Shown here in pieces: positions 27,672 through 38,112 of a DNA stretch of 64,000 nt. The notes below the pieces were generated by a model. It had not been told where the DNA came from, did not search any database, and was given only the letters and a program-made list of their open reading frames with translations. The DNA is from an uncultured Paracoccaceae bacterium (GTDB taxonomy: Bacteria > Pseudomonadota > Alphaproteobacteria > Rhodobacterales > Rhodobacteraceae): the NCBI GenBank assembly GCA_947498645.1, contig CANMKS010000001.1, positions 3,076,032-3,140,031 of the forward strand. Reading direction: 5' to 3'. The position numbers were made by a program, and so were the translations under genes. Numbering within the stretch: position 1 is the stretch's first letter; every line of letters begins with the position of its first letter.

Positions 27672-27734
27672 GAGGCCGTGACGCTGCGCAGCAAATGTCC
27701 CTTAGCGCATGCAGTCACGGCCTCTTATCTTTTT
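27672..27734. terminator. Terminator between the subtilase cluster and tdh
   Basis: An 11-bp perfect stem GAGGCCGTGAC / GTCACGGCCTC (27672-27682 with 27714-27724) closes a 31-base loop that contains a smaller GC-rich stem. It is followed on the plus strand by TTATCTTTTT. It sits between convergent genes and would end the peptidase-cluster transcript, and perhaps the tdh transcript too. Confidence 0.75.
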
Positions 27735-27740
27735 GCGCTG

Positions 27741-28784
27741 CTATCGCCAGTCCAGCACAACCTTGCCGGACCGGCCCGATTTCATCTCGGCAAAGCCCTT
27801 GGCGAAGTCTGACACATCAAAGCGATGCGTAATCACCCGGCTGACGTCCAATCCGTTTTGGAGCATCGCAATCATCTTGTACCATGTTTCAAACATTTCG
27901 CGGCCATAGACACCTTTGATGGTGATCGCCTTAAAGACGATGCGGCTCCAGTTGACGGGTGATTTCCCCGGAGGAATACCCAACAGGGCAATCTTGCCCC
28001 CCATCACCAAAGCCTCGACCACCTGATCAAGGGCCGCCTGACTGCCTGACATCTCAAGCCCCACATCAAAGCCTTCCGTCAGGCCCAGTTCATGGGCCAC
28101 GTCATGCAGATCCTCTTTGGTCACATTGACCGTGCGCACCGACGGCACAACATGTGAGGCAAGCGTCAGACGGTCCGCATTGATATCGGTCAGGACCACG
28201 TTGCGTGCGCCTGCGTGCCGGGCCACGGCGGCGGCCATGATGCCAATCGGACCGGCCCCGGTGATCAGCACGTCCTCGCCCAGCAGATCGAAGCTGAGTG
28301 CTGTGTGAACCGCATTGCCAAGCGGGTCGAGAATGGCCCCGATTTCATCGGGGATGTCATCAGGCAACGGGACGACATTGAAAGCAGGCAGCTTGAGGTA
28401 TTGCGCAAAGGCGCCTTGTTCATTCACACCAATCCCGCGCGTGCCGGGATCTAGGTGGAACTTGCCCGCGCGTGATTGACGGCTATCCGTTCCGATCAGA
28501 TGCCCTTCGCCAGAGCAGCGCTGCCCCAGCTTGAGCCCCGTCACGTTGCGACCGATCTCGACGATTTCACCGGCAAATTCGTGGCCTGTGATCATGGGAA
28601 CAGGCACAGTTGCCGCCGCCCATTCATCCCAGTTCCAGATGTGAATATCCGTACCGCAAATGCCTGTCTTGTTGATGCGGATCAAAACCTCATCGGGGCC
28701 AATCTCGGGCACCTGGGCCTCGATCATCCAAAGTCCCGGCTCTGGCTTGGATTTTGCCAGCGCTTTCATTGTGTTGGCTGTCAT
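27741..28784 (-). CDS. tdh: L-threonine 3-dehydrogenase, lacking the structural zinc cysteines
   Basis: Tdh oxidises L-threonine to 2-amino-3-ketobutyrate with NAD+. The catalytic-zinc site ([17 protein letters not shown]) and Rossmann loop ([10 protein letters not shown]) are intact, as are [10 protein letters not shown] and the family C-terminus. In E. coli Tdh the segment after GEGH holds four cysteines that bind a second, structural zinc; here it reads [15 protein letters not shown], with all four replaced. The gene overlaps kbl by 4 bp, and together they convert threonine to glycine and acetyl-CoA. Confidence 0.95.
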   Translation of the reverse strand: MTANTMKALAKSKPEPGLWMIEAQVPEIGPDEVLIRINKTGICGTDIHIWNWDEWAAATVPVPMITGHEFAGEIVEIGRNVTGLKLGQRCSGEGHLIGTDSRQSRAGKFHLDPGTRGIGVNEQGAFAQYLKLPAFNVVPLPDDIPDEIGAILDPLGNAVHTALSFDLLGEDVLITGAGPIGIMAAAVARHAGARNVVLTDINADRLTLASHVVPSVRTVNVTKEDLHDVAHELGLTEGFDVGLEMSGSQAALDQVVEALVMGGKIALLGIPPGKSPVNWSRIVFKAITIKGVYGREMFETWYKMIAMLQNGLDVSRVITHRFDVSDFAKGFAEMKSGRSGKVVLDWR

Positions 28785-29968
28785 TGGATCACTCCCAGGG
28801 CGCGGCCAACCTTGCCAAATGCAGCAAGTGCGCGGTCAAGCTCGGCGGTGGTGAGGCTGGCGTTCATCTGGGTGCGGATCCGGGCCTGCCCCCGCGGGAC
28901 CACAGGGAAGAAGAAACCAGAGACATAGACACCTTCGTCAAACAAACGTGCCGCCATATCCTGCGCCAGTTGGGCGTCGCCCAGCATGACGGGAATGATC
29001 GGATGCTCACCGGGCAACAGGTCAAACCCCAACGCAGTCAGACCGGCGCGCCAATGGGATGCATTTGCAAAAAGCTGCGCGCGCAGATCGGCACCACCTT
29101 CGACAAGGTCGATGGCCACGTTGCCCGCAGCGACAATGGCAGGTGGCAATGAATTGGAAAACAGATACGGCCGCGCCCGTTGCCGCAGCAGGTCGATCAC
29201 CGGTTGTGGCCCCGCAATATAGCCGCCAATGGCGCCGCCCAATGCCTTGCCCAATGTCCCCGTCAGGATATCAACATCAACCCCGAAATGATCTGGGGTG
29301 CCCGCCCCGCGCGACCCCATGAACCCCGTTGCATGGCAATCATCCACCATCACGATGGCATCATATGTATCAGCCAGCGCACGAATGCCGGGCAGGTTGG
29401 CAAGGGTGCCGTCCATGGAGAACACCCCATCCGTGGCGATCATGATATGACGCGCGCCGTCTGCCCTTGCCTCTTTCAGCTTGGCTTCCAGATCGGACAT
29501 ATCGTTGTTGGCATAGCGATAGCGTTTCGCCTTGCACAGGCGAATGCCATCAATAATCGACGCATGGTTCAGGCTGTCAGAGATGATCGCATCACCAGCC
29601 CCCAAAAGCGGTTCGAACAACCCGCCATTGGCATCAAAACAAGCCGCGAAAAGGATGGAATCATCCTTGCCAAGGAACGTGGCAAGGCGCTGTTCCAAAC
29701 TGCGGTGAATGGCCTGCGTCCCGCAGATGAACCGCACGCTTGCCATGCCAAACCCATGCGTCTGCATCGCGGTCCGGGCCGCGGCAATCAGATCGGGATG
29801 ATTGGCAAGGCCAAGATAATTGTTGGCACATAGGTTAATCACATCCCGGTCCTGAACGGCGACGGTGCCGGCTTGCGGTGATGTGATCAGACGCTCGCGT
29901 TTATATAGACCCTCGCTTTCGATCTGGGTCAGCGTGTTCTGAACATCGTCGAGGAATGCAGTTGGCAT
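28781..29968 (-). CDS. kbl: Glycine C-acetyltransferase (2-amino-3-ketobutyrate CoA ligase)
   Basis: Kbl splits 2-amino-3-ketobutyrate with CoA into glycine and acetyl-CoA. The 395-residue fold-I PLP enzyme shows [19 protein letters not shown], the aspartate motif [13 protein letters not shown] and the PLP lysine in [14 protein letters not shown]. These agree with Kbl rather than with AONS or ALAS, and the coupled tdh gene settles the assignment. It is transcribed 84 bp downstream of an XRE-cupin regulator in the same direction. Confidence 0.96.
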   Translation of the reverse strand: MPTAFLDDVQNTLTQIESEGLYKRERLITSPQAGTVAVQDRDVINLCANNYLGLANHPDLIAAARTAMQTHGFGMASVRFICGTQAIHRSLEQRLATFLGKDDSILFAACFDANGGLFEPLLGAGDAIISDSLNHASIIDGIRLCKAKRYRYANNDMSDLEAKLKEARADGARHIMIATDGVFSMDGTLANLPGIRALADTYDAIVMVDDCHATGFMGSRGAGTPDHFGVDVDILTGTLGKALGGAIGGYIAGPQPVIDLLRQRARPYLFSNSLPPAIVAAGNVAIDLVEGGADLRAQLFANASHWRAGLTALGFDLLPGEHPIIPVMLGDAQLAQDMAARLFDEGVYVSGFFFPVVPRGQARIRTQMNASLTTAELDRALAAFGKVGRALGVIQ

Positions 29969-30052
29969 AAGGTGGCTCCTTCAATGCACAATATCTGCCA
30001 TAACGGACGTAAATCCGCAATGACAAATTCCGTGATGGCGCACGTGTTTCCG

Positions 30053-30622
30053 TTAAATCGTCGATTTCACGATCAGGAACACCCGCGCAGGCCCGCCAAT
30101 TGCGGCAATCTCATGGGGCACGTCTGCCGCATAGCGCGCTGTGTCTCCCGCTGCGATTTCCGATGTTGCAGTGCCGGATGTGACTTTGACGCGACCTTCC
30201 AGGACCGCCAGCTGCTCAACCGCGCCGCGGGCATGAGGCTGGCTGGTCAGCACGCCTGCGGTCTGAAAGGTGATGTCATACACCTCATGCCCGCCCGCCT
30301 CTTCTGGTGGGGAAAGGATCGCGATGCGGCAGCCCTGCCCCATGTTGTCGATGGTTGGCACTTCTGAGGCCTTCAGCACGTCAATACGGTCGCCCTGATC
30401 GGTCTGATCTAACAAGCCTGCAAAATCGACATTTAAGGCACGGGTGAGATTCCAAAGCGTCGCAATGGTGGGACTGCTTTCACCACGCTCGATCTGGCTC
30501 ACCATAGAGCGCGACACCCCGCTGAGGTTCGCGATTGCATCCAGCGACAAGCCCTGCGCCTTACGCGCCTGTTTGAGCCGCAATGGCAGAGCATTCAAGA
30601 TACTGTCATGATTATCCGTCAT
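30053..30622 (-). CDS. XRE-family regulator with C-terminal cupin domain
   Basis: The 189-residue protein has a helix-turn-helix at about 13-67 (LKQARKAQGLSLDAIANLSGVSRSMVSQIERGESSPTIATL in outline). A small cupin barrel follows at about 110-185 (HARGAVEQLAVLEGRV, AGDTARYAADVPHEI). This layout is that of PuuR/HipB-like regulators that sense small amino acids or amines. It is read in the same direction as kbl-tdh, 84 bp upstream, so regulation of threonine breakdown is a reasonable inference. Confidence 0.88.
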   Translation of the reverse strand: MTDNHDSILNALPLRLKQARKAQGLSLDAIANLSGVSRSMVSQIERGESSPTIATLWNLTRALNVDFAGLLDQTDQGDRIDVLKASEVPTIDNMGQGCRIAILSPPEEAGGHEVYDITFQTAGVLTSQPHARGAVEQLAVLEGRVKVTSGTATSEIAAGDTARYAADVPHEIAAIGGPARVFLIVKSTI

Positions 30623-30694
30623 ACCGGAAACCTACGCCCGGCGGCGCGGTTTGCAAGTGGCAAGTCAACTGTGGTTGGAATTGTGCCAGTGATC

Positions 30695-30781
30695 TGGTGC
30701 GGTCGGGGGGACTCGAACCCCCACGAGTGTTACCTCACAGCGACCTCAACGCTGCGCGTCTACCAATTCCGCCACGACCGC
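30695..30781 (-). tRNA. tRNA-Leu, anticodon GAG
   Basis: Read on the minus strand, the 87-nt sequence has a 7-bp acceptor stem GCGGTCG/CGACCGC, D-arm TGGCGGAATTGGTAGACGC, anticodon stem CAGCG/CGCTG around loop TTGAGGT (anticodon GAG), the long variable arm of class II tRNAs, T-loop GGTTCGAGTC, and an encoded 3' CCA. It reads CUC and CUU leucine codons. Confidence 0.97.
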
Positions 30782-30887
30782 AAGTCCATAGGCTGGTAAG
30801 TGCGGCACTCATAGACGAGCGGATTTGTGATGCCAAGAGGGAAAACACCCCCTTTTCAACTGTCATGGGCCCGGTTACCTCAACAAC

Positions 30888-31538
30888 ATGGTGGAATGGA
30901 TCACAACCGACGGGCTGACCGATTACGACGCGGCGCTGGCCTTTATGGAGCGCCGGGTGAAGGGCATTATTGATGGCACTGCCGATGAATGCATCTGGTT
31001 GCTCGAACACCCCCCGCTTTACACCGCTGGCACCTCGGCCAGATCCGCTGATCTGATCGACCCCGACCGCTTTCCGGTTCATGAGGCGCGGCGGGGCGGT
31101 GAATACACCTATCACGGCCCCGGCCAACGGGTGATTTACGTGATGCTGAATGTGGGCAAACGGGGCCATGATGTCCGCCGGTTTGTTAAAGATCTTGAGG
31201 GCTGGGTCATCGCCACGCTGGACAGTTTCAACATCAAGGGTGAAATCCGCGAGGGGCGCGTGGGTGTCTGGGTGCAGCGGCCCGAAAAACCCGCGCAACC
31301 TGACGGTCAGCCCGCAGAAGACAAAATCGCCGCAATCGGTATCCGGCTGCGCAAATGGGTGTCGTTTCACGGGATCTCGATCAACGTGGAACCGGACCTG
31401 AGCCACTTTGACGGGATCGTCCCCTGCGGGATCAGTGATCATGGGGTGACGTCGCTGGTTGATCTGGGATTGCCGGTAGGGATGGAGGATCTGGACGTGG
31501 CTTTGCGGACCGCTTTTGCAGAGAGGTTCGGGGGTTAA
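30888..31538 (+). CDS. lipB: Octanoyl-[acyl-carrier-protein]:protein octanoyltransferase
   Basis: LipB moves octanoate from acyl carrier protein to lipoyl domains, the first step of lipoate synthesis. The 216-residue protein has [50 protein letters not shown] with the catalytic lysine, and the active-site cysteine in [14 protein letters not shown]. The region [16 protein letters not shown] is a slightly long loop. The ribosome binding site is weak. It is read away from the tRNA-Leu. Confidence 0.95.
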   Translation: MVEWITTDGLTDYDAALAFMERRVKGIIDGTADECIWLLEHPPLYTAGTSARSADLIDPDRFPVHEARRGGEYTYHGPGQRVIYVMLNVGKRGHDVRRFVKDLEGWVIATLDSFNIKGEIREGRVGVWVQRPEKPAQPDGQPAEDKIAAIGIRLRKWVSFHGISINVEPDLSHFDGIVPCGISDHGVTSLVDLGLPVGMEDLDVALRTAFAERFGG

Positions 31539-31637
31539 CTGGCCCCGGCACCATCAAGAAGAATTGGCATGATCTTCTAACAATCCGTTGGTTTGAAACT
31601 GCTAAACTGTATCACGCAGCAGACCGTCATCTTCAAC

Positions 31638-32300
31638 TCATGATTGCGGTTTCGCGCCTTCCTTCGACCCGCGCTTTTTCTTGAACGTCGCGTTAAATGC
31701 AATCGTCACCCGCTCGTCATCGCTTTCGTTGGGATAGACCCAATGCACAAGGTAGGATGGAAACAGCACGATCTCGCCCGCTTTGGGGCGTATCTTTTTC
31801 TTGGGACGGAATGTTTCGGTTTTCAGCAGCCGCCAGTTGGGCAGGTCGCTGCGCGGGTCGAGGAATTCGATCATGCCTGAATTCCCGGCGCTCACCTCGG
31901 GCTGTGAAACATAGTAGACGCCCGACCAATGGGCGCCGGGGTGCGTATGTGGGGCGTTCAGCCCGCCTTTTGGGTTGGCGTTCATCCATCCGCTGATCCT
32001 GAGGCTCAGGTCTGCCTCCGGGTCGATCCGTTGCGTGAAATTGCGGGTCAGATCCAATACGGCCTCGACCGCGATACCCCGCAGCTGTTGGATGCAGTCG
32101 GCCTGACCGTCAAAGATATTGCCCTTGGAGTGCCAGCCGCCGCGATTGGATTTCTGCACGCCTTCGTCAATTGTGCGCAGCCGTGCGCCTTCGGCCAGCA
32201 GGGCCTTGTCCAGTTTCGCGTGGTCAGCCACCTTGAACCGCGCAAGAGGTGTGGCAAACAGCAGGTCCGCCTGTGCGTCGTCAAAGATATCGTCCGTCAT
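31638..32300 (-). CDS. Putative 2-oxoglutarate/Fe(II) oxygenase (TIGR02466-like)
   Basis: This 220-residue cytosolic protein has a jelly-roll pattern with a likely iron-binding histidine in [17 protein letters not shown] and a second in [25 protein letters not shown], which also provides the arginine expected to hold 2-oxoglutarate. This matches the TIGR02466 family of putative oxygenases; the substrate is unknown. ATG 32300 follows AGGCGGA. It overlaps the carboxylate-amine ligase gene by 4 bp, suggesting that the two act together on a small molecule or peptide. Confidence 0.8.
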   Translation of the reverse strand: MTDDIFDDAQADLLFATPLARFKVADHAKLDKALLAEGARLRTIDEGVQKSNRGGWHSKGNIFDGQADCIQQLRGIAVEAVLDLTRNFTQRIDPEADLSLRISGWMNANPKGGLNAPHTHPGAHWSGVYYVSQPEVSAGNSGMIEFLDPRSDLPNWRLLKTETFRPKKKIRPKAGEIVLFPSYLVHWVYPNESDDERVTIAFNATFKKKRGSKEGAKPQS

Positions 32301-33436
32301 AGTATATCCGCCTGAAAATCAGTGATCAGCCCTGCGACTACAGCGCGCAGCGCCTCGTGTTTTGCCCCGCTGACCTGAAAGGCTGCCTGATAGGTGCGTC
32401 TTTGCTGGTCAGCACTTGTGCCGGTCTGCACAATATCGCGTGCCGCTTCGACCTCGGCAAGACATCCGAGCGCGGCAGCATCTTCGGCAACCAGTTCGAT
32501 AATCTCCTCCACGGCTTGCGCAAAGGGGATCAGGGCGCGCCGCCCAAAATCAACCTGCCCTTCCGAGACGCCATAACGCTGCGCGCGCCAGCGGTTTTCA
32601 CCGATCATGAAGTTCTGCACGATCTGCCAAGGCCGGCCCTCGGCGCCCCTGCGCCAGAGCATCCGGGTTAGCGATTGCGTCAGCGCGGCAAGCGTCAGCG
32701 TCACTTCCATCCGGGGGGCGACATCGCAGATCCGCGATTCAATCGTGGGGAATTTGGAGGACGGACGCAGATCCCACCAGATCTTTGAGGCATCATCGAT
32801 CAGCTCCAGATCCACAAGCGTTTGCACGGTGTCCGAAAATTCATTCCAGTCGCGCATATAGGGCGGCAACCCGGTGCGCGGCAGATTGTCAAAGACCGTC
32901 AGCCGATAGGAATTCATGCCCGTATCATCCCCCTGCCAATAGGGCGACGAGGTGGAAAGCGCATGAAGATGAGGCAGGAAGTATTTGAGTTGATTGACCA
33001 ATGTGATGCGCATGTTCTGATCCGGAATGCCCACATGCACATGCATCCCGCAAATCAGCATCCGCCGCGCCACCCCCGCCAGATCACGGCGCAGCTTGTT
33101 ATAGCGCGCCTTGTCGGTGTGGTGCTGATCCTTCCAATCGGCAAACGGATGGCAAGAGGCCGCAATCGGGGCCAGCCCATACGCATCCGCATGACGCGCC
33201 ACGGTATGGCGCAGGTAGGCAAGATCTTTGCGCGCCTCACCGATGGTGGCGCAAACGCCTGAGCCGATCTCGATCTGACATTGCAGGAATTCGGGGCTAA
33301 CCTTGCCGGCCAAATCTGCCTTGCAGGCGTCAATCAGGGCGTCAGGCGCATGGGCCAGCGCATAGCTCTCTTTATCGACCAGCAGATATTCTTCTTCGAT
33401 CCCGATTGTGAATGGTGGCGCGTCCTGAACCATCAT
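32297..33436 (-). CDS. Glutamate-cysteine-ligase-like carboxylate-amine ligase (YbdK/GCS2 family)
   Basis: The 379-residue protein begins with [13 protein letters not shown] and contains [44 protein letters not shown] and [14 protein letters not shown]. All are standard for the GCS2 branch (YbdK, EgtA-like). Members join an amino group to a gamma-carboxylate using ATP; some have weak glutamate-cysteine ligase activity. Its true substrate here is open. It is translationally coupled to the downstream oxygenase-like gene and divergent from ctaD. Confidence 0.88.
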   Translation of the reverse strand: MMVQDAPPFTIGIEEEYLLVDKESYALAHAPDALIDACKADLAGKVSPEFLQCQIEIGSGVCATIGEARKDLAYLRHTVARHADAYGLAPIAASCHPFADWKDQHHTDKARYNKLRRDLAGVARRMLICGMHVHVGIPDQNMRITLVNQLKYFLPHLHALSTSSPYWQGDDTGMNSYRLTVFDNLPRTGLPPYMRDWNEFSDTVQTLVDLELIDDASKIWWDLRPSSKFPTIESRICDVAPRMEVTLTLAALTQSLTRMLWRRGAEGRPWQIVQNFMIGENRWRAQRYGVSEGQVDFGRRALIPFAQAVEEIIELVAEDAAALGCLAEVEAARDIVQTGTSADQQRRTYQAAFQVSGAKHEALRAVVAGLITDFQADIL

Positions 33437-33642
33437 AAGCCCTTTCCGTTGCCACCCAGCCTAGCGTCAAACCCGCCACCTGTCAGCGTTCCAGATCAAA
33501 CCACCCCTGCGCCAAATTAACCCAGCCTAAACGGCGCTTCCTTTGTTGCCCCTTAAGCATCAACGCTTTAGAAGAAACCCAAATGCGTCCCTTGCTTCGA
33601 CTCGGCGGCGTTGAAAAGTAGCCAATACGAGGAGAGCCAAAA

Positions 33643-35316
33643 ATGGCAGACGCAGCCATCCACGGCGACGCACACGAAGACAACCGGGGCTTCTTTACCC
33701 GGTGGTTCATGTCCACAAACCACAAGGATATCGGTATCCTTTACCTGTTCACCGCAGGTGTGCTTGGGTTCATTTCGGTCGCATTCACCGTTTATATGCG
33801 GTTGGAGCTGATGAACCCTGGTGTGCAGTACATGTGTCTGGAGGGCGCACGCCTGTTCGCGGCTGAGGCCGGGACATGTACGCCAAACGGCCACCTGTGG
33901 AACGTGTTGATCACCTACCACGGTGTATTGATGATGTTCTTTGTCGTTATTCCCGCCCTCTTTGGTGGCTTTGGTAACTACTTCATGCCTTTGCAGATCG
34001 GCGCGCCGGATATGGCGTTTCCGCGCCTGAACAACCTGTCTTACTGGATGTTTGTGGCTGGTGCATCGCTTGGCGTGGCCTCCATGCTGGCACCGGGTGG
34101 CAATGGTCAGCTGGGCTCTGGTGTGGGCTGGGTGCTGTATCCGCCGCTCTCAACCACCGAAGGCGGAATGTCGATGGACCTTGCGATTTTCGCGGTTCAC
34201 CTCTCTGGTGCATCCTCGATCCTGGGCGCGATCAACATGATCACGACATTCCTGAACATGCGCGCGCCGGGCATGACGCTGCACAAGGTGCCGCTGTTTG
34301 CTTGGTCGATCTTTGTGACCGCCTGGCTGATCCTTCTGGCCCTGCCAGTGCTGGCCGGTGCGATTACGATGCTGCTGACAGACCGGAATTTTGGCACGAC
34401 GTTCTTCTTCCCAGAAGGCGGCGGTGACCCGATCCTTTATCAGCACATCCTGTGGTTCTTCGGACACCCCGAAGTGTACATCATCATCATCCCCGGCTTT
34501 GGCATCATCAGCCACGTGATCGCGACATTCTCGCGCAAGCCGGTCTTTGGCTACTTGCCAATGGTCTATGCGATGGTCGCAATCGGTGTTCTGGGCTTCG
34601 TCGTCTGGGCGCACCACATGTACACCGTGGGCATGTCACTGACACAGCAATCCTACTTCATGCTGGCCACGATGGTAATCGCGGTGCCAACGGGTGTGAA
34701 AATCTTCTCCTGGATCGCGACCATGTGGGGCGGCTCGGTTGAGTTTCGCGCGCCGATGTTGTGGGCAATGGGCTTTCTGTTCCTTTTCACCGTGGGTGGT
34801 GTGACCGGCATCGTGTTGTCACAGGCCGGTGTGGACCGCGTTTATCACGACACATATTATGTCGTTGCGCACTTCCACTATGTGATGAGCCTTGGTGCGG
34901 TCTTTGCGATCTTTGCAGGTATCTACTTCTACCTGCCGAAAATGGCAGGCCGCATGTATCCTGAATGGGCAGGCAAGCTGCACTTCTGGGCGATGTTCGT
35001 TGGTGCCAACCTGACGTTCTTCCCACAGCACTTCCTGGGTCGTCAGGGTATGCCACGCCGCTATATCGACTACCCAGAGGCCTTTGCCTTTTGGAACTAT
35101 GTTTCAAGCTGGGGTGCGTTTTTGTCCTTCGCATCGTTCGTGTTCTTTATCGGTGTCCTCGTCTGGACGCTGACACGCGGCAAGGTCGTCACCGAGAATA
35201 ACCCATGGAATGAATATGCCGACACGCTGGAGTGGACACTGCCTTCTCCTCCACCAGAGCATACGTTCGAGACACTGCCAAAGCAGTCTGACTGGGACAA
35301 AGGGCCCGCGCACTAG
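33643..35316 (+). CDS. ctaD: Cytochrome c oxidase subunit I, aa3 type
   Basis: This is the catalytic subunit of the terminal oxidase in the inner membrane, which reduces O2 and pumps protons. The 557 residues form about 12 membrane helices. [10 protein letters not shown] holds the heme a ligand, and FFGHPEVYI carries the CuB histidine and the cross-linked tyrosine. HHMYTVG holds the other CuB ligands, and VAHFHYVMS the heme a3 and heme a histidines. [18 protein letters not shown] is also standard. ATG 33643 follows GAGGAGAG. No subunit II, III or assembly gene is nearby, as often in Rhodobacterales. A strong terminator follows. Confidence 0.97.
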   Translation: MADAAIHGDAHEDNRGFFTRWFMSTNHKDIGILYLFTAGVLGFISVAFTVYMRLELMNPGVQYMCLEGARLFAAEAGTCTPNGHLWNVLITYHGVLMMFFVVIPALFGGFGNYFMPLQIGAPDMAFPRLNNLSYWMFVAGASLGVASMLAPGGNGQLGSGVGWVLYPPLSTTEGGMSMDLAIFAVHLSGASSILGAINMITTFLNMRAPGMTLHKVPLFAWSIFVTAWLILLALPVLAGAITMLLTDRNFGTTFFFPEGGGDPILYQHILWFFGHPEVYIIIIPGFGIISHVIATFSRKPVFGYLPMVYAMVAIGVLGFVVWAHHMYTVGMSLTQQSYFMLATMVIAVPTGVKIFSWIATMWGGSVEFRAPMLWAMGFLFLFTVGGVTGIVLSQAGVDRVYHDTYYVVAHFHYVMSLGAVFAIFAGIYFYLPKMAGRMYPEWAGKLHFWAMFVGANLTFFPQHFLGRQGMPRRYIDYPEAFAFWNYVSSWGAFLSFASFVFFIGVLVWTLTRGKVVTENNPWNEYADTLEWTLPSPPPEHTFETLPKQSDWDKGPAH

Positions 35317-35340
35317 CGGGTCATCCGAAAGAAACAACAA

Positions 35341-35375
35341 AAGGCCTCGCCAGATCGGCGGGGCCTTCTCTTTTT
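35341..35375 (+). terminator. Rho-independent terminator of ctaD
   Basis: AAGGCCTCGCC (35341-35351) pairs with GGCGGGGCCTT (35357-35367) around the loop AGATC, with one G-T pair, and is followed by CTCTTTTT. It sits 25 bp after the ctaD stop codon. Confidence 0.9.
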
Positions 35376-35463
35376 GGGTCGGCTCGAAGAGCAGTCTCGG
35401 CATTCCGCCATGCGGTCGGAGCCACCGTTCATCGCGGGCTTGCCGGTTGTGGCCTGCAGATAT

Positions 35464-36357
35464 CTACTCCAATACCAGCCGGAGTTTCGCTTCTATGAAT
35501 TCTGTAAACACCCGAACACGCGCCGAAACCAGTCTGCCGGGCGGCCGCACTGCCCAGATGCTCCATTCCGGTTCAATCGTGTGGTCTGCAAGGACGGGGA
35601 CCAGTGCGCCAGAGGCGAGGTGCTGCAACACATCCCATTTGGATTTCAGCGCGATACCAACGCCCGCAACCGCAGCCTCTGTGACTGCTTCGCCGTAGCT
35701 GGTTGTGACATTTCCTTGCGTGGTGACTTTGGCCGCCTGCCCCTCTTGATTTCGCAGTCCCCAAACGCGGTTGTCGTTCAGGGCGATACAATTGTGGTCC
35801 AAAAGATCCTCTGCTTTCAGGGGTATCCCTTCACGATCCAAATATGCTGGCGCGGCCACCAATATGCGCGGGTTAGGGGCAATTTTCCGCGCCATTAGGG
35901 TTGAGGGTGCGAGCTCCCCAATCCTGAGCGCCAGATCAAACCCGTGCTGCACAATGTCAAACTGTGTGTCACTCAGTTCAAGATTGATGGAAACCTGCGG
36001 GTGCGCCTGTAGAAATTCGCCTATGAAAGGCGCAATGTAACGCCTGCCGAAAGATGCAGAAGCGGCAACCCTGAGTTCCCCGCGCAAAGCAGAGTCACTG
36101 CCCTGCAAATCGGCGAATGTGTCTTCGACTGCGGTGATGATCTTTTTCGCATGCGCCAGAAAAATTTCGCCGTCAGCGGAAAGGGACACATTGCGCGTTG
36201 TCCTGTTCAAAAGCTTGCACCCAAGCTGTGCCTCCAGTGCCAGAATACGTTGTGACGCTGTTGTTGCAGAGAACCCGAACTCTTGCCCGGCTTTGGCGAT
36301 GCCTCCGATTGCAGCAACGCGAACGAATAGTTCCAGTGATTTCAGGTCAAAGCTCAT
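35464..36357 (-). CDS. LysR-family transcriptional regulator
   Basis: The 297-residue protein begins with SFDLKSLELFVRVAAIGGIAKAG and a helix-turn-helix FSATTASQRILALEAQLGCKLLNRTTR, then a periplasmic-binding-like effector domain (RGELRVAASASFGRRYIAPF). I start at ATG 36357, where the family N-terminus begins; the frame extends upstream to 36519 but that part is not LysR-like. It is divergent from a small gene and an oxidoreductase gene at 36475-37747, which are its likely targets, as is usual for LysR regulators. Confidence 0.92.
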   Translation of the reverse strand: MSFDLKSLELFVRVAAIGGIAKAGQEFGFSATTASQRILALEAQLGCKLLNRTTRNVSLSADGEIFLAHAKKIITAVEDTFADLQGSDSALRGELRVAASASFGRRYIAPFIGEFLQAHPQVSINLELSDTQFDIVQHGFDLALRIGELAPSTLMARKIAPNPRILVAAPAYLDREGIPLKAEDLLDHNCIALNDNRVWGLRNQEGQAAKVTTQGNVTTSYGEAVTEAAVAGVGIALKSKWDVLQHLASGALVPVLADHTIEPEWSIWAVRPPGRLVSARVRVFTEFIEAKLRLVLE

Positions 36358-36474
36358 TATCCCGAAATACCAAATAGTAACTGAAAAACAAATGGGATTA
36401 TTCGTATTGGATGCATGTCTTATGTCCTGACCAATGGAACGGCAAACCCAAGTGATACAGGACCAAGCAAGACA

Positions 36475-36663
36475 ATGACCCAGATTACACGCGCCCAAAT
36501 TGATGAAGGCATGAAGCAAGCACGGATTGAAAGGGCCCTTGCCTTTCGAAACAGCCTAGAAATCATCGCGTCAGCCCTGGCCAGAGTTTTGGGCATCTCC
36601 GTCCCAGTTCGGCCAACGATGGGCACATGCAGCAAGAATTACGCTGAGATGCTGTCGTCCTGA
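36475..36663 (+). CDS. Small hypothetical protein
   Basis: This 62-residue basic protein (MTQITRAQIDEGMKQARIERALAFRNS at its start) has an amphipathic helical N-terminal half. Its composition recalls short DUF1127-like proteins of Rhodobacterales, but I cannot assign it. It lies between the LysR gene and the oxidoreductase gene, 73 bp before the latter, and could be co-transcribed with it. The ribosome binding site is poor, so the call is moderate. Confidence 0.45.
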   Translation: MTQITRAQIDEGMKQARIERALAFRNSLEIIASALARVLGISVPVRPTMGTCSKNYAEMLSS

Positions 36664-36736
36664 ACCACCCGGCGCTGAGCCCACGGACGGGTGTCGCAAT
36701 GCCTGTCCGGCACCTCACAACAAAAGGAACTACCCC

Positions 36737-37747
36737 ATGAAAGCTGTTGCTCTCACCCATTACCTGCCTGTTGAAGATCCCAACGCATTTCTCGACGTTG
36801 AACTCGACAAGCCGATGCCAACGGGTCACGACATTCTTGTCAACGTCCATGCAATCGCCGTGAACCCGGTTGATACGAAAGTCCGCGCGCCAAAGGATAA
36901 AGTCGAGGATGCACCGCGCGTCATTGGTTACGACGCCTCTGGTGTTGTCGCTGCAATCGGCCCGGATGTGACCAATTTCAAAATCGGTGACGACGTGTAC
37001 TATGCCGGGGACATCACCCGCCCCGGCACCAATCAAGAGTACCATCTTGTCGATGCCCGCATTGTCGGACACAAGCCGAAATCGCTTAGCCATGCAGAGG
37101 CAGCCGCCCTGCCACTGACGACAATCACGGCATATGAAGCATTCTTTGATCGTTTGGGCATAGACAGAGATGGCGCAGATCAAGGGCAGTCCATTCTGAT
37201 TATCGGCGCCGGCGGTGGGGTTGGCTCCATCGGCATTCAGCTTGCCAAAGCTGCGGGTCTGACGGTGATCGCAACGGCCTCGCGCGCGGAAACTACTGCA
37301 TGGGTAAAGGAACTGGGCGCGGATCATGTGGTCAATCACCGTGAAGACATGGTTGCACAGGTGCGCAATCTGGGCATGACCCATGTCGATCACATCGCCA
37401 TCTTCAATGACATGCGCCATTGGGATGCAGCGGTTGAGCTGATCCGCCCGCAAGGTGGTATTGTCTCGATTGACGATACCGATCTGCCGATGCCCATGGG
37501 CGGGATGAAAACGAAAGCCGCCAGCCTTCATTGGGAATTCATGTTTGCCCGGTCCATGCACAAGACACCCGACATGATCGAGCAGCACAGGTTGTTGTCC
37601 CACGTGGCCAAGCAGATTGACCGTGGGGAAATCAAAACGACTGTGTCCGAAGTTCTGAGCCCCATCAACGCCGCCAACATGCGCGAAGCGCACCGGCGGG
37701 TCGAGACCGGGCAGGCCAAAGGCAAGATCGTTGTTGAAGGTTTTTAA
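36737..37747 (+). CDS. Zinc-independent alcohol dehydrogenase/quinone oxidoreductase family protein
   Basis: The 336-residue medium-chain dehydrogenase has IAVNPVDTKVRAP, VIGYDASGVVAAIG, LPLTTITAYEAFFDRLGI and the NADPH-binding loop IIGAGGGVGSIGIQLAK. Zinc-binding residues of true alcohol dehydrogenases are missing, which places it with NADPH:quinone oxidoreductases (TIGR02817-like). Probable role: reduction of quinones or unsaturated carbonyls in detoxification. AAAAGGAAC precedes ATG 36737. LysR regulation is likely from the divergent layout. Confidence 0.9.
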   Translation: MKAVALTHYLPVEDPNAFLDVELDKPMPTGHDILVNVHAIAVNPVDTKVRAPKDKVEDAPRVIGYDASGVVAAIGPDVTNFKIGDDVYYAGDITRPGTNQEYHLVDARIVGHKPKSLSHAEAAALPLTTITAYEAFFDRLGIDRDGADQGQSILIIGAGGGVGSIGIQLAKAAGLTVIATASRAETTAWVKELGADHVVNHREDMVAQVRNLGMTHVDHIAIFNDMRHWDAAVELIRPQGGIVSIDDTDLPMPMGGMKTKAASLHWEFMFARSMHKTPDMIEQHRLLSHVAKQIDRGEIKTTVSEVLSPINAANMREAHRRVETGQAKGKIVVEGF

Positions 37748-38112
37748 CCCATGAGCAGAGCGGTTCGCACCCGCTCTGCTTGCGAAAGTTTGAGTGGCCA
37801 CAGAGGTTGTCTTCTGCTGGCAGCAAAGCTGACCCATCGGTGACAAGCGGGCCTTCGGTCAGTGCGCGGCGAAAGAGGAAAAAGGAGCCCAACTTGTGAA
37901 TTCAGTTTTCTCGCTGCGAGCGCGCGCAGCAAGAAAATCTCAGCATCTACAAAGATTCGACTACTGCCAAGCAGCGGCAACTCCGGTCATTCGAGCATCG
38001 TGCAGAATTTTTTAAGTGGAAATGACAGACTGCTGGCAAAACCTGCCAAGATAGTCCCGATTCAAATGTCTGCATTTGGCCTGAAGAATGCATAAATCGA
38101 AGGCTGCGTCAT
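37748..38112. other. 365-bp stretch without a convincing gene
   Basis: Short frames exist on both strands but have no ribosome binding site, biased composition or family features. Directly after the oxidoreductase stop there is a 9-bp perfect hairpin, GCAGAGCGG / CCGCTCTGC at 37755-37779, which may act as a terminator although no T tract follows. The rest is less GC-rich than its surroundings and marks the border of the accessory copper region. Confidence 0.5.

Noticed and set aside
30735..31442. 235-residue minus-strand frame over the tRNA-Leu and lipB
   Set aside because: It overlaps a perfect tRNA and is antisense to lipB.
36563..37846. 427-residue minus-strand frame opposite the oxidoreductase
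   Set aside because: It is antisense to a clear MDR-family gene with a good ribosome binding site.
37862..38095. 77-residue plus-strand frame in the gap after the oxidoreductase
   Set aside because: No ribosome binding site, Ser/Lys-rich random composition and no family features.
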